This document shows positions 15,425-24,509 of a stretch of DNA of 35,056 nucleotides, one piece after another. The DNA comes from Dehalococcoidales bacterium (GTDB taxonomy: Bacteria > Chloroflexota > Dehalococcoidia > Dehalococcoidales > UBA5760): the NCBI GenBank assembly GCA_018399795.1, contig JAGYOC010000198.1, forward strand, positions 1-35,056, read 5' to 3'. Numbering within the stretch: the first letter of the stretch is position 1; each line of letters starts with the position of its first letter. The position numbers and the translations under genes are program-made. A model generated the notes under the pieces. That model was not told where the DNA came from. It searched no databases and saw only the letters and a program-made list of their open reading frames with translations.

Positions 15425-17878
15425 TTGCTGGATGACTATAATCCTCCCCGAATAGAAGCCAAATGGCAGCAGAAGTGGGCTGAGGACGGCCTTTACGGCG
15501 TTGGCGAGGACAGTGCAAAGCCAAAGTGGTATGCGCTGACCATGTTTCCCTATACTTCGGGAGACCTCCATATCGGGCACTGGTATGCCATGGCACCATC
15601 GGATGTTCATGCTCGATTCAAGCGTATGCAGGGCTATAACGTACTTCACCCGGTAGGTTTTGATGCCTTCGGGCTACCTGCGGAGAATGCAGCCATCAGC
15701 CGCGGTATTCACCCCTTTACCTGGACCATGCAGAACGTGGCCAATATGCGCCGACAGTTGAAGAGCATCGGGGCCATCTATGACTGGAGCCGGGAGATAA
15801 TTACCTGCCTTCCCGAATACTACCGCTGGACACAGTGGTTTTTTTTGAAATTCTACCAAGCTGGGCTGGCTTACCGGGATAAAGCGCCGGTAAACTGGTG
15901 CCCGCAATGTCAGACGGTGCTCGCCAACGAGCAGGTTACCGGTGGTCTTTGTGAACGTTGCGAATCGGTGGTTGTGCCCTATGAGCTGGAGCAATGGTTC
16001 TTCCGCATTACGAAATATGCTGATGAGCTGATGCAACACGACGGTCTCGACTGGCCGGAGCGGATAAAGGTGATGCAGCGTAACTGGGTCGGCAAAAGCA
16101 CCGGTGCGGATATTTCCTTTGCTCTGGAAAAATCCGGTGGAGGTGAGAAAGATATCCGGGTGTTTACCACCCGTCCAGATACCGTTTTTGGGGTTACATT
16201 TATGGTGCTTGCCCCGGAGCATCCTCTGGTGGCCGAGCTAACCGCGCCGGAAAAGAGGGAAGAGGTAGAGACCTATGTCGAACGCTCCATGCGCGAGAGC
16301 GAAATAGAGCGCCTCTCCACGGAAAAAGAAAAAGAGGGTGTCTTCATAGGGGCGTATGCTACCAACCGGCTTAACGGAGAGCGGGTACCCATCTGGATTG
16401 CGGACTACGTCCTGATGGGATATGGCACCGGCGCTGTGATGGGAGTTCCTGCCCATGACGAGCGGGACTTTGTCTTTGCCCGTAGATATAGCCTGCCCGT
16501 AAAGATGGTCATTGCGCCGGATGGATGGCAGGGAGGAGAGCTGGCTGAGGCATATGTTGGCCCGGGTACCATGGTCAATTCCGGACCGTTCGACGGGCTT
16601 GATAGCGAGCGGGGTAAAGAGGCTGTCAGTGCTTTTCTGGGAGAAAGGGGCTGGGGAGGGAGGTCGGTAACCTACCGTCTCCGGGACTGGCTTGTTTCGA
16701 GGCAGCGCTACTGGGGGACTCCCATTCCCATCATCTACTGTGATCGCTGTGGTATAGTGCCCGTTCCGGAGAGCGATCTGCCCGTACTCTTGCCGGAGAA
16801 CGCCGAGTTCAAACCTACAGGGGAATCGCCACTCAAGTACTGCGAGGAATTCGTCAACACCAGGTGTCCTCGTTGCTCGTCTCCGGCCAAACGCGAGACG
16901 GACACGATGGATACCTTTATGTGTTCGTCATGGTATTTCCTGCGTTATGCCAGCCCTGATGAAGATAGAGCGCCATTTGCCAGGGATAAGGTTGCGTACT
17001 GGCTTCCTGTGGATCTGTATACCGGTGGTGCCGAGCATGCCGTTATGCACCTGTTCTATGCCCGTTTTTTCACCAAGGCACTCCGGGATATGGGCCTGAT
17101 TGATTTTTCCGAGCCTTTTACCCGTCTCTTCAATCAGGGCACCATCATTGCCGGGCAGCGCAAGATGAGCAAGTCAAGGGGAAATGTGGTCAATCCGGAT
17201 GATTACGTTTCTCATATGGGTGCTGATACCGTCCGTGTTTACCTGATGTTCCTCGCTCCATGGGAGCAGGGTGGCGAGTGGAACGATAGCGGCATCAGTG
17301 GCGTCAGTCGCTGGTTCAAGCGCATGTGGTCTCTGCTGCTCGAGAATTACCGCCCTTGGGTGAATAACGGTACCGATACAAAAGAGGCAGAGGAAGAGTT
17401 GATTCGCCGTACCCACCAGACCGTCAGGAAGGTGACCGCTGACCTGGAACGGATTCACCTCAATACAGTAATCGCTACCCTGATGGAATTTACCAACTAC
17501 CTGGGGCGGTTGAAAGAAAAGGGAGAGGTCTCCGAAGCTACGTGGACGGATACCCTCCGTATCCTTGTCCTGCTCCTTGCTCCGGCCGCACCCCACCTTA
17601 CCGAGGAGCTCTGGCAGCGTCTGGGTTATCCGTACAGTATTCATAACCAGCCATGGCCAGGGTGGAACGAGGAACTGGCCCGGGATGAAGAACTTACCCT
17701 GGTGGTCCAGGTAAACGGCAAGTTGCGTGATCGGATTATCGTCCCCGTATCCATTACCGAGGAGGAGGCCGCGAAACTGGCTCTGGAAAGCGAGCGGGCA
17801 AAAGTATACCTTGAGGGAAAACAGCTTCTGAAGACGGTATATGTGCCGGGCAGACTGGTCAATTTCGTGGTGAGATAG
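15425..17878 (+). CDS. leuS: Leucyl-tRNA synthetase
   Basis: This class I synthetase charges tRNA-Leu with leucine. I place the start at TTG 15425, six bases after AGGAG, giving LDDYNPPRIEAKWQ, which fits the family N-terminus, and 817 residues; a TTG at 15404 would add seven residues but has no site. HIGH is at residues 49-52 and KMSKS at 580-584. Between them lies the CP1 editing domain (TTRPDTVFGVTFM, GYGTGAVMGVPAHDERDF) and Cys pairs suggesting a zinc module (CPQCQ...CERC; CDRC...CPRC). The anticodon-binding and C-terminal tRNA-contact domains are complete. proC follows after 20 bases, so the two are probably one transcript. Confidence 0.97.
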   Translation: MLDDYNPPRIEAKWQQKWAEDGLYGVGEDSAKPKWYALTMFPYTSGDLHIGHWYAMAPSDVHARFKRMQGYNVLHPVGFDAFGLPAENAAISRGIHPFTWTMQNVANMRRQLKSIGAIYDWSREIITCLPEYYRWTQWFFLKFYQAGLAYRDKAPVNWCPQCQTVLANEQVTGGLCERCESVVVPYELEQWFFRITKYADELMQHDGLDWPERIKVMQRNWVGKSTGADISFALEKSGGGEKDIRVFTTRPDTVFGVTFMVLAPEHPLVAELTAPEKREEVETYVERSMRESEIERLSTEKEKEGVFIGAYATNRLNGERVPIWIADYVLMGYGTGAVMGVPAHDERDFVFARRYSLPVKMVIAPDGWQGGELAEAYVGPGTMVNSGPFDGLDSERGKEAVSAFLGERGWGGRSVTYRLRDWLVSRQRYWGTPIPIIYCDRCGIVPVPESDLPVLLPENAEFKPTGESPLKYCEEFVNTRCPRCSSPAKRETDTMDTFMCSSWYFLRYASPDEDRAPFARDKVAYWLPVDLYTGGAEHAVMHLFYARFFTKALRDMGLIDFSEPFTRLFNQGTIIAGQRKMSKSRGNVVNPDDYVSHMGADTVRVYLMFLAPWEQGGEWNDSGISGVSRWFKRMWSLLLENYRPWVNNGTDTKEAEEELIRRTHQTVRKVTADLERIHLNTVIATLMEFTNYLGRLKEKGEVSEATWTDTLRILVLLLAPAAPHLTEELWQRLGYPYSIHNQPWPGWNEELARDEELTLVVQVNGKLRDRIIVPVSITEEEAAKLALESERAKVYLEGKQLLKTVYVPGRLVNFVVR

Positions 17879-17898
17879 CAACAGGGGGTAACAGTCAG

Positions 17899-18702
17899 GT
17901 GAAACTGACCTTTATCGGAGGCGGCAATATGGGGGAGGCGATGCTGGCTGCCATCTTGAAGCAGGAGGTTGCCAGGGCAGCTGATGTCACCGTGGTTGAT
18001 ATCAGCGCGTCCCGGCTCCATTACCTGAGGGAGGAGTATGCGGTCAACGTATCTGCCGGAACTTCGGGGGCGGTTGCAGGCAGCGACATCGTGGTGCTGG
18101 CGGTTAAACCGCAGCAGCTTTCCCATTCCATGAAGGCGCTGGCTGGCAGCCTGAAGCCAGTGCAGCTGTTATTGTCCATTGTTGCCGGTGCCAAGATAAA
18201 TACCCTTTCCAGCAGTCTGGGCCATAACTGTATCGTTCGGGTTATGCCCAATACCCCGGCTCAGATTGGTGAAGGGGTCAGTGTCTGGACGGCCACTCCC
18301 GATGTCAGTAATGAGCAGAAGGATCTGGCTGCGGCGATACTGGGTGCGATGGGAAAGCAATTCTGTGTAGAGGAGGAGCGTTACCTGGATATGGCTACCG
18401 CGGTGAGCGGCAGCGGCCCGGCCTACGTTTTTCTCTTTGCCGAGGCGCTTATCGGTGCTGCCAGAGAAATCGGCTTGTCGGATGAAATGGCAAGGGAGCT
18501 TGCCATCCAGACGGTCGCCGGCTCGGCGCGTTTTATGGCGCTTTCAAATAGTACGCCCGCTGAACTCCGCAAAAAGGTTACTTCTCCGGGAGGCACTACT
18601 GCTGTGGCGCTGTCATGCCTGAAAGAGGGCGATTTCACCGGGCTTGTGGCAAAGGCGGTGCGCGCAGCCTACGAGCGGGCCCGGGAACTGGGGCAGGAAT
18701 AG
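17899..18702 (+). CDS. proC: Pyrroline-5-carboxylate reductase
   Basis: This 267-residue enzyme catalyses the last step of proline synthesis, reducing 1-pyrroline-5-carboxylate with NAD(P)H. The start is GTG 17899 behind AGGGGGT. The N-terminal Rossmann fold has GGGNMG (7-12) and AVKPQQ. The C-terminal dimerisation domain carries AVSGSGPAYVFLFAEAL, followed by the helical stretch to KVTSPGGTTAVAL, which forms the substrate site. Length and order match the family. It follows leuS closely. The 197-base gap after it contains the promoter of the next operon and no terminator I can see. Confidence 0.95.
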   Translation: MKLTFIGGGNMGEAMLAAILKQEVARAADVTVVDISASRLHYLREEYAVNVSAGTSGAVAGSDIVVLAVKPQQLSHSMKALAGSLKPVQLLLSIVAGAKINTLSSSLGHNCIVRVMPNTPAQIGEGVSVWTATPDVSNEQKDLAAAILGAMGKQFCVEEERYLDMATAVSGSGPAYVFLFAEALIGAAREIGLSDEMARELAIQTVAGSARFMALSNSTPAELRKKVTSPGGTTAVALSCLKEGDFTGLVAKAVRAAYERARELGQE

Positions 18703-18830
18703 TGAACACACCTTTTTCCCCCTTTGAAACCATCTTCCTGACTGTCTGAAATCGTACAGGGTATGCCAAAGTGGGGCCCTGACAAATCACCATGCAAGGA
18801 CAGGAATATGCCAAATTCCCCCCTATTTTA

Positions 18831-18858
18831 TTGCACTTTTTCTTATTAATGTTATAAT
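18831..18858 (+). promoter_or_regulatory. Promoter of the AbrB-ABC exporter operon
   Basis: TTGCAC (18831-18836) and a perfect TATAAT (18853-18858) are separated by 16 bases. Transcription would start near 18866, inside the palindrome at 18860-18871. Confidence 0.7.
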
Positions 18859-18859
18859 T

Positions 18860-18871
18860 ATGAATATTCAT
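18860..18871. promoter_or_regulatory. 12-base palindrome over the transcription start, candidate operator
   Basis: ATGAATATTCAT is a perfect palindrome lying one base after the -10 and 29 bases before the ATG of an AbrB-type regulator. A bound protein there would block initiation, so autoregulation by the regulator at 18900 is a simple hypothesis. Confidence 0.45.
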
Positions 18872-18899
18872 ACATATACTACTTTTATGGAGGCGTATT

Positions 18900-19199
18900 A
18901 TGGACATTGGACATTGTTCTCCGGGATACAGGTGTCTGGGTTCGGTTACTGTGAGCCCGAGAGGTCAGGTGGTCATACCCGCCAATGCCCGCAGGGAGAT
19001 GGGTATAGAGAGCGGAGATACGCTCCTGGTCTTTAAGGTTCTGCATGACAGAGTGATGGCACTGGTGAAGGTCGATACTCTGGAGCAGGTTCTTGAGGAT
19101 ATGAGCCAGCATATGGCCAGCGTCGAGAAGTTGATGGAGGAATACGGGTCTGGAAAAGCAAGTGGAGAGAGGGGGGAAGGAACGGATGAGACGACTTAA
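18900..19199 (+). CDS. AbrB/MazE/SpoVT-type DNA-binding protein
   Basis: This 99-residue protein starts at ATG 18900 behind GGAGG. Residues 13-50 are a swapped-hairpin AbrB domain (GSVTVSPRGQVVIPANARREMGI, then SGDTLLVF), which dimerises and binds DNA. Residues 60-90 are a charged amphipathic helix (LEQVLEDMSQHMASVEKLMEEYG) that may aid oligomerisation or bind a partner. No toxin gene follows, so it is not an obvious antitoxin. Its last 14 bases overlap the adaptor gene of an ABC exporter, so it is probably the local transcription regulator, translationally coupled to the transporter. The palindrome at its promoter fits autoregulation. Confidence 0.85.
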   Translation: MDIGHCSPGYRCLGSVTVSPRGQVVIPANARREMGIESGDTLLVFKVLHDRVMALVKVDTLEQVLEDMSQHMASVEKLMEEYGSGKASGERGEGTDETT

Positions 19200-20430
19200 A
19201 ATTGCGCTTATTGTGGTGATGGCATTGGCTCTGGCCGCCTCTACAGGATGTATGCCGGGTGGGGGTGGCAGCGAAGAGGACTCCGAGCAGCAGCTTGTGG
19301 AAGTAGTCCGTGATAGCCTCACCATCAGTGTAAACGGTAGCGGCTTTATTGAGACACCTGATGAAGAAGTTTTAGCCTTTGCTAGCAGTGGTAAAGTAGG
19401 CAACACCTATGTGCAGAACGGCGACAGAGTAAGCAGGGGACAGTGCCTGGCTAGCCTGCATCCCCTTGATGAGGAGTCACTTGCCTTGGCGGTAACGCAG
19501 GCGGAGGCTACTCTGCTGCAAGCGGAGTACGAGCTGGACCGGGTGGTGAACCCCTATACCGAGGAGGAAATCGAGGAAGCGGAGGAAGCTGTCGACGACG
19601 CGGAAGAATGGCTGAAGATGACCGAGGATATGCTGCGCTACGTGATGCAGCACGGTGGTGAATGGGAGGTTATGGAGTGGAAAATGGAGGTGTTCAGGGC
19701 GGAAACGCAACTGAACACTGCTGAAGATACCCTGGAGGATATGGAGGAGGAGCCTGACGCAGAGCTGGTGGCTTCGCTGGAGAAGCAGGTACAGGTTGCC
19801 GAAGGTGCCCTGGCTGCGGCGGAGAAGGACCTCCAGATTGAGGTTATCAACGCACCCTTTTCCGGCGTGGTATCCGGTGTATATGTTGAAGATGGGGACA
19901 TCATTCCTACGCCTACTATGTCGCCAATGCCCGTGGTACGCCTGCTCGATACCAGCACCATGGAACTGGTAATGGAGCTTGACGAGATAGATATCCCCGG
20001 TGTCGAAGTGGGACAGCGCGCTGATATCAGCGTTGATGCCCTACCCTCACTCGAACTCGAGGGCACCGTCACCTCCATAGCTGCCGTGCCTACGGTGAAA
20101 GCCGGTGTGGTGCTTTATGATGCCAGGATAAGCTTCGATTTACCGGAGGGTTCCCGGCTGATGGTGGGGATGAGTGCATCTGCTGATATTGTGAGTACGG
20201 AGAGGACCGGTGTCCTGGTGGTGCCCGACCGGGCCATTACCTATAGTGGGGATGGTGCGGTGGTTCACGTAATGGCTGGCGAAGAGATTGAGGAGCGGCC
20301 GGTCGTTATCGGCATCAGCGACGGCTTTGATACCGAGATAAAGGAAGGACTGGAAGAAGGAGAAGTTGTGGTGATCCGTAAGCGTACCTCGGATTCGAGG
20401 TCGGAAGAAGGGTTTGGTTTCTTCAGTTGA
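19186..20430 (+). CDS. Membrane-fusion (MacA/HlyD-like) adaptor lipoprotein of an ABC exporter
   Basis: The 414-residue product starts at ATG 19186 behind GGAAGGA; it overlaps the preceding gene by 14 bases. A hydrophobic N-terminus ends at STGC, with Cys22 the likely lipid anchor, although the -3 residue is atypical. The split lipoyl (barrel-sandwich) domain is seen as VLAFASSGKVGNTYVQNGDRVSRGQ and, after the hairpin, INAPFSGVVSGVYVEDGD. The coiled-coil hairpin between them (about 90-215) is very acidic. Beta-barrel and membrane-proximal domains follow (MELVMELDEIDIPGVEVGQ to the end). Together with the next two genes it forms a MacAB/YknXYZ-like exporter of peptides, lipids or drugs. The substrate is unknown. 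Confidence 0.88.
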   Translation: MRRLKIALIVVMALALAASTGCMPGGGGSEEDSEQQLVEVVRDSLTISVNGSGFIETPDEEVLAFASSGKVGNTYVQNGDRVSRGQCLASLHPLDEESLALAVTQAEATLLQAEYELDRVVNPYTEEEIEEAEEAVDDAEEWLKMTEDMLRYVMQHGGEWEVMEWKMEVFRAETQLNTAEDTLEDMEEEPDAELVASLEKQVQVAEGALAAAEKDLQIEVINAPFSGVVSGVYVEDGDIIPTPTMSPMPVVRLLDTSTMELVMELDEIDIPGVEVGQRADISVDALPSLELEGTVTSIAAVPTVKAGVVLYDARISFDLPEGSRLMVGMSASADIVSTERTGVLVVPDRAITYSGDGAVVHVMAGEEIEERPVVIGISDGFDTEIKEGLEEGEVVVIRKRTSDSRSEEGFGFFS

Positions 20431-20448
20431 TTTGAACAGGGTGAAGTA

Positions 20449-21120
20449 ATGTCGAAAAGCATGATTGATCTCAACGGGGTAAGCAGGGTTTACAATATGG
20501 GCAAGGTCGAGGTTAGAGCCCTGAATGGGGTAAGTCTTGCTATAAACCGGGGGGAGATGGTGTCCATTATCGGTGCCTCGGGTTCCGGTAAATCTACCAT
20601 GCTGAATGTCATTGGCTGCCTGGATAAACCAACCTCGGGCAGCTATTTCTTCGAAGGGGTTGATGTCAGCAAACTCAATGATAACCAGCTGGCAGATATG
20701 AGAAACAGGAAAATCGGCTTCATTTTTCAGGACTTCAACCTGCTTCCGCGCGCAACAGCCGTTGCCAATGTGGAACTTCCACTGATATATGGCCGGGCGC
20801 ATCACAGGCACCAGCTTGCTGTCGATGCCCTGGAGCAGGTCGGCCTGGGCAAAAGGGTCAACCATAAGCCCATCGAGATGTCGGGTGGTGAGCAACAGAG
20901 GGTTGCTATTGCCCGGGCGCTGGTCAATGAACCCGCCCTCATTCTGGCCGATGAGCCCACCGGCGAGCTGGATACGCACTCAACCGAAGAGATTATGTCC
21001 ATTCTGCACCGGCTGCACGGGGAAGGCAAGACCATAGTCATTATCACCCACGAACTGGATATTGCCGAGCAGGCCCAGCGCACGGTGAGACTTAGGGATG
21101 GGGAGATTGTCAGCGGATGA
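20449..21120 (+). CDS. ABC exporter ATP-binding protein (MacB/LolD type)
   Basis: This 223-residue ATPase starts at ATG 20449 after GGGTGAAG. All nucleotide-binding motifs are present: Walker A GASGSGKST (42-50), the Q-loop in FIFQDFNLLP, signature MSGGEQQRVA (SGGEQ 145-149), Walker B ILADEPTGELD (Asp168, Glu169) and the H-loop His in VIITHELD. The sequence is typical of the MacB/LolD/FtsE group, which powers mechanotransmission exporters rather than channel-type transport. Its stop overlaps the permease start (ATGA), so both are made together. Confidence 0.95.
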   Translation: MSKSMIDLNGVSRVYNMGKVEVRALNGVSLAINRGEMVSIIGASGSGKSTMLNVIGCLDKPTSGSYFFEGVDVSKLNDNQLADMRNRKIGFIFQDFNLLPRATAVANVELPLIYGRAHHRHQLAVDALEQVGLGKRVNHKPIEMSGGEQQRVAIARALVNEPALILADEPTGELDTHSTEEIMSILHRLHGEGKTIVIITHELDIAEQAQRTVRLRDGEIVSG

Positions 21121-22367
21121 AGTTCAGGGATTCACTGGCTACCGCGCTGAAGTCCCTGGCCAGCAACAAGCTGCGCTCGGGGTTGACCATGCTCGGTATG
21201 GTCATCGGCGTGGCTGCCGTTATCGGCCTGATGTCCATCGGCAGGGGTGCCGAGTCAATGGTAACCTCTACCTTCGAGGACCTGGGTTCAGATGTTGTCT
21301 GGGTACAGCCGCACAACCCGGATGCCCCCGGTTTTGCCGGCTTATCGACTGAGTTTGCCGTGAAGAGCCTTACCATGGGTGATGCCGAGGCGCTGGCTGA
21401 TATACCCTCGGTAGTGGCCATTGCACCTACCAATAACAACTACGCCGAGCTGGTGGTCGGTAACGAGAGTTTTGCGGCAATGGTGGAGGGAAGTACCCCT
21501 GACGTCAAGCAGACCAGCAACTACGAGCTGGAATATGGCCAGTTCATCACTGACCGAAATGTGGCCAAGCGTGATACGGTAGTAGTTCTCGGTGCTAATG
21601 CGGTAGATGAGCTCTTCCCTTCGGCGGAACCGCTCGGTGCCAATGTAAAAATAAACGGAAAAAGGTTTACCGTTATCGGCGTTCTTGAACCCAAGGGAGG
21701 GTCAGTTATGGGGGTGAACATGGACGATGTTGTGGTAATTCCCATAACCACCTTTCAGGCCAGGCTCTTCGCTAATCAGACTGCCAGCGGCCAGGATGCG
21801 GTCGGTTCCATTTCGATACAGCTGGCTGGCGCTGAATATATCGACGGGGCGATTGCGGACATAAAGGATGTCCTGAGGGACCGTCATAACATAGATAGCG
21901 GCGAGAAGGATGACTTCGCCGTTATCAGCCAGGAGCAGGTGGTTGGCATGCTAACGCAGATAACGGGCGTATTCACCATCTTCCTTGGTGCTATTGCCGG
22001 AATATCCCTCATGGTGGGGGGTATCGGCATAATGAATATCATGCTGGTCTCAGTTACCGAGCGGACACGTGAGATAGGTATCCGGAAGGCGCTCGGGGCC
22101 AAACGCCGGGACATCCTGGTTCAATTTCTCCTTGAATCGGCGGTAATGAGCCTGGTCGGTAGCGGTATCGGCGTCGTTTTCGGCTGGAGTATTTCGCGAG
22201 TTGCCTCGAACATATCCATATCCGGTACCAATCTCCCCGCGGTGGTATCACCGGACATTGTCGTCCTCGCCATCTCGGTTGCCATACTGATAGGTATCGT
22301 TTCCGGTATATACCCGGCGATGAGGGCAGCGAGGCTGAATCCCATAGATGCCCTTCACTACGGGTGA
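21117..22367 (+). CDS. ABC exporter permease, MacB/FtsX family
   Basis: The 416-residue permease begins at the ATG overlapping the ATPase stop. Topology is that of type VII ABC permeases: one N-terminal helix (LRSGLTMLGMVIGVAAVIGLMSIG), a large extracytoplasmic MacB_PCD domain (about residues 45-270), then three helices (ITGVFTIFLGAIAGISLMVGGIGIMNIMLVS, a second at AVMSLVGSGIGVVFG, and the last at IVVLAISVAILIGIVSGIYPA). The cytoplasmic loop RTREIGIRKALGAKRRDILVQFLLES is the FtsX signature. Unlike E. coli MacB, the ATPase is a separate protein. It is separated from cvpA by 30 bases. Confidence 0.95.
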   Translation: MKFRDSLATALKSLASNKLRSGLTMLGMVIGVAAVIGLMSIGRGAESMVTSTFEDLGSDVVWVQPHNPDAPGFAGLSTEFAVKSLTMGDAEALADIPSVVAIAPTNNNYAELVVGNESFAAMVEGSTPDVKQTSNYELEYGQFITDRNVAKRDTVVVLGANAVDELFPSAEPLGANVKINGKRFTVIGVLEPKGGSVMGVNMDDVVVIPITTFQARLFANQTASGQDAVGSISIQLAGAEYIDGAIADIKDVLRDRHNIDSGEKDDFAVISQEQVVGMLTQITGVFTIFLGAIAGISLMVGGIGIMNIMLVSVTERTREIGIRKALGAKRRDILVQFLLESAVMSLVGSGIGVVFGWSISRVASNISISGTNLPAVVSPDIVVLAISVAILIGIVSGIYPAMRAARLNPIDALHYG

Positions 22368-22397
22368 TATGGGCATAGCTGACCAAGGTATTTTGCT

Positions 22398-22886
22398 ATG
22401 AACTGGCTTGACATCGTTCTTATAGTGGTAATCGGAATAGCCACCTTTATCGGGCTACGAAAAGGGATTATCAAGATGTCACTGACCCTAGCCGGGCTGA
22501 TAGGGGGCATTGTCGTCGCAGGTCGCTACTACGTCCCCTTTTCCCAGTACCTCACCTGTATTTCTTCGACGATCTGGGCCAGGATAGCTGCCTTCAGCAT
22601 CATATTTATCGGTATCATGGTGATAGCTGCCCTGCTGGCCAAACTGCTGGAAAAGGCTGCCTCGGCAATAATGCTGGGCTGGACGAACCGTCTGGTTGGC
22701 GCCATTCTCGGTTTTGTGATGGGTTCTCTGTTCTGTGGTGCTGTTCTGGCGGTCTGGATCAAATATCTGGGTACCCCCGGTACGGTTACGGAGTCTCAGA
22801 TTGCACCGCTGCTTTTGAATGTCTTCCCCAGGGTGCTGACTCTATTGCCTGAGGACTTCGAAACAGTGCGTTCTTTTTTCCAGTAG
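22398..22886 (+). CDS. CvpA-family membrane protein
   Basis: This 162-residue protein has four predicted membrane helices: about 4-23 (LDIVLIVVIGIATFIGLRKG), 26-45 (KMSLTLAGLIGGIVVAGRYY), 62-84 (RIAAFSIIFIGIMVIAALLAKLL) and 102-125 (VGAILGFVMGSLFCGAVLAVWIKY). The N-terminal NWLDIVLIVVI...FIGLRKGIIK is the CvpA family hallmark. E. coli CvpA is linked to colicin V production and bile or envelope stress; its molecular role is not known. It ends the exporter transcript, followed at 22934 by a strong terminator. Whether it works with the exporter is unclear. Confidence 0.88.
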   Translation: MNWLDIVLIVVIGIATFIGLRKGIIKMSLTLAGLIGGIVVAGRYYVPFSQYLTCISSTIWARIAAFSIIFIGIMVIAALLAKLLEKAASAIMLGWTNRLVGAILGFVMGSLFCGAVLAVWIKYLGTPGTVTESQIAPLLLNVFPRVLTLLPEDFETVRSFFQ

Positions 22887-22933
22887 CGGGTTCCGGCGAG
22901 TAGTAATAGAGCCAGATGAAGGGGCTCAACAAT

Positions 22934-22977
22934 CAACCCCCTCTGCCGTAGATGCTCTATCCCTGCAGAGGGGGTTG
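22934..22977 (+). terminator. Rho-independent terminator after cvpA
   Basis: A perfect 13-base inverted repeat, CAACCCCCTCTGC (22934-22946) and GCAGAGGGGGTTG (22965-22977), with an 18-base loop, is followed by TCTCTTTT. It lies between converging transcripts and may also stop the minus-strand operon ending at 23001, though there the downstream tract is not T-rich. Confidence 0.85.
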
Positions 22978-23000
22978 TCTCTTTTACTATGGCCTATATA

Positions 23001-23318
<318 letters not shown>

Positions 23319-23337
23319 TCAATTGAATTTTTTATAG

Positions 23338-23820
23338 CTATACTCTGCCAAATTTGTCTTTGAGGGCTAACGCCACGTGTCTAGGCACAAGCTCACTGAC
23401 ATCACCTCCCAGCTGGGCTGCTTCCTTGAGCAGGCTTGAGCTCAGGAATTGGTACTTCAGCTCCGACATCAGGCAGACGATTTCTATCTCCGGGGATAGA
23501 GTTTTCTGCATCATGGCCAGGTCGAACTCTCTCTCGAAGTCGGCACTCATTCTCAGCCCACGAACTATGGTCTGTGCATTCATTTCTCTGGCAAAGCTAA
23601 CGGTCATTCCACTGAAGATACGCGCATCGACATTGGGCAAGCCGGTTATGGATTGCTTTACGAGCTCCAGCCTCTCTTCGGTATCAAAAAGGAGGTTCTT
23701 GATGGGTCTATCGTATACACCGATAACTAGCCTCTCGAAGAGCCGGGATGCCCGGTTGATGATATCGAGGTGACCGTTGGTTACAGGATCGAAGCTGCCA
23801 GGATAGATGGCGGTAATCAA
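23338..23820 (-). CDS. coaD: Phosphopantetheine adenylyltransferase
   Basis: The 160-residue enzyme joins ATP and 4'-phosphopantetheine to give dephospho-CoA, the fourth step of coenzyme A synthesis. The nucleotidyltransferase start YPGSFDPVTNGHLDI holds the T/H-x-G-H motif (Thr14-His17). Later segments VRGLRMSADFEREFDLAMMQ and FLSSSLLKE match the substrate and ATP-binding loops; the family's I-S-S-S/T is LSSS here. Its ATG overlaps the rsmD stop by four bases. rsmD-coaD is a very common bacterial pair. Confidence 0.97.
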   Translation of the reverse strand: MITAIYPGSFDPVTNGHLDIINRASRLFERLVIGVYDRPIKNLLFDTEERLELVKQSITGLPNVDARIFSGMTVSFAREMNAQTIVRGLRMSADFEREFDLAMMQKTLSPEIEIVCLMSELKYQFLSSSLLKEAAQLGGDVSELVPRHVALALKDKFGRV

Positions 23821-24377
23821 GCTATACCCTCCTTCTTTTTGAAAACGGTGATACAGCTGTCGCCATGCCTTCGCTCTTTGACTATCATCAGGGTATCATT
23901 ATGGACGTGGGGATAGATACGAGGGGAGTGAGTTACCACCACACTTGCTTCTGCCCCGATCAATCTGGAATCGGCCAGCCGCGCTACCAGCTTACCGATG
24001 AAGGGATTAGAATAGGGTGGGTCTATCAATATTATGCCATACTCCTTGTCCAGGAATAGAACCGCCTTGTTTACATCGCGGCAGTAAATGTGTGCCTGTT
24101 CGGTAAACCTCGTCTTTTCCAGATTCTGTCTAATTATATCACAACAGCGAGGTTCTCGTTCAACGAAATCCACCCATCTGGCTCCCCGACTAAGTGCTTC
24201 AATACCCATCGCACCGCTACCCGAGAAAAGGTCCAGCACAACATTCCAATCGCAGTTCATGGCTTCCAGAATGGAAAAAACTGCTCCTCGTACCAGATCT
24301 GTAGCCGGCCGGGTAATACTGGCATCCTTGGGTGCCTTGAGTCGGTGTCCTTTTGCCTTACCAGCAATAATACGCAT
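23817..24377 (-). CDS. rsmD: 16S rRNA (guanine-966-N2) methyltransferase
   Basis: This 186-residue enzyme methylates 16S rRNA during 30S assembly. The S-adenosylmethionine site is DLFSGSGAMGIEAL (49-62), and the catalytic DPPY is at 119-122, typical of N2-guanine methyltransferases. The N-terminal RIIAGKAKGHRLKAP is the family signature. The ATG at 24377 has only a weak AGCGGT site. It overlaps coaD by four bases. The 132 bases upstream, after rnfB, contain a short AAACG/CGTTT hairpin but no clear promoter. Confidence 0.95.
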   Translation of the reverse strand: MRIIAGKAKGHRLKAPKDASITRPATDLVRGAVFSILEAMNCDWNVVLDLFSGSGAMGIEALSRGARWVDFVEREPRCCDIIRQNLEKTRFTEQAHIYCRDVNKAVLFLDKEYGIILIDPPYSNPFIGKLVARLADSRLIGAEASVVVTHSPRIYPHVHNDTLMIVKERRHGDSCITVFKKKEGIA

Positions 24378-24509
24378 TACCGCTATATTGTTACGAAGCC
24401 TTAAAGCTTTACACTACGGAGCCTGGTTTAACTCTTCTGGCGGCCTACTCCGCTCCCGGGAAAACGACTCTCCGTTTATTCCTGAGAACGTTTATAGCTA
24501 CGAATACCA

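Noticed and set aside
15257..15425. T-box or amino-acid leader before leuS
   Set aside because: The promoter leaves a leader of only about 60 bases and there is no T-box core or Leu-codon-rich leader peptide.
18900..19199. Antitoxin of a toxin-antitoxin pair
   Set aside because: The AbrB domain fits MazE-type antitoxins, but the overlapping downstream gene is an exporter adaptor and no small toxin is present.
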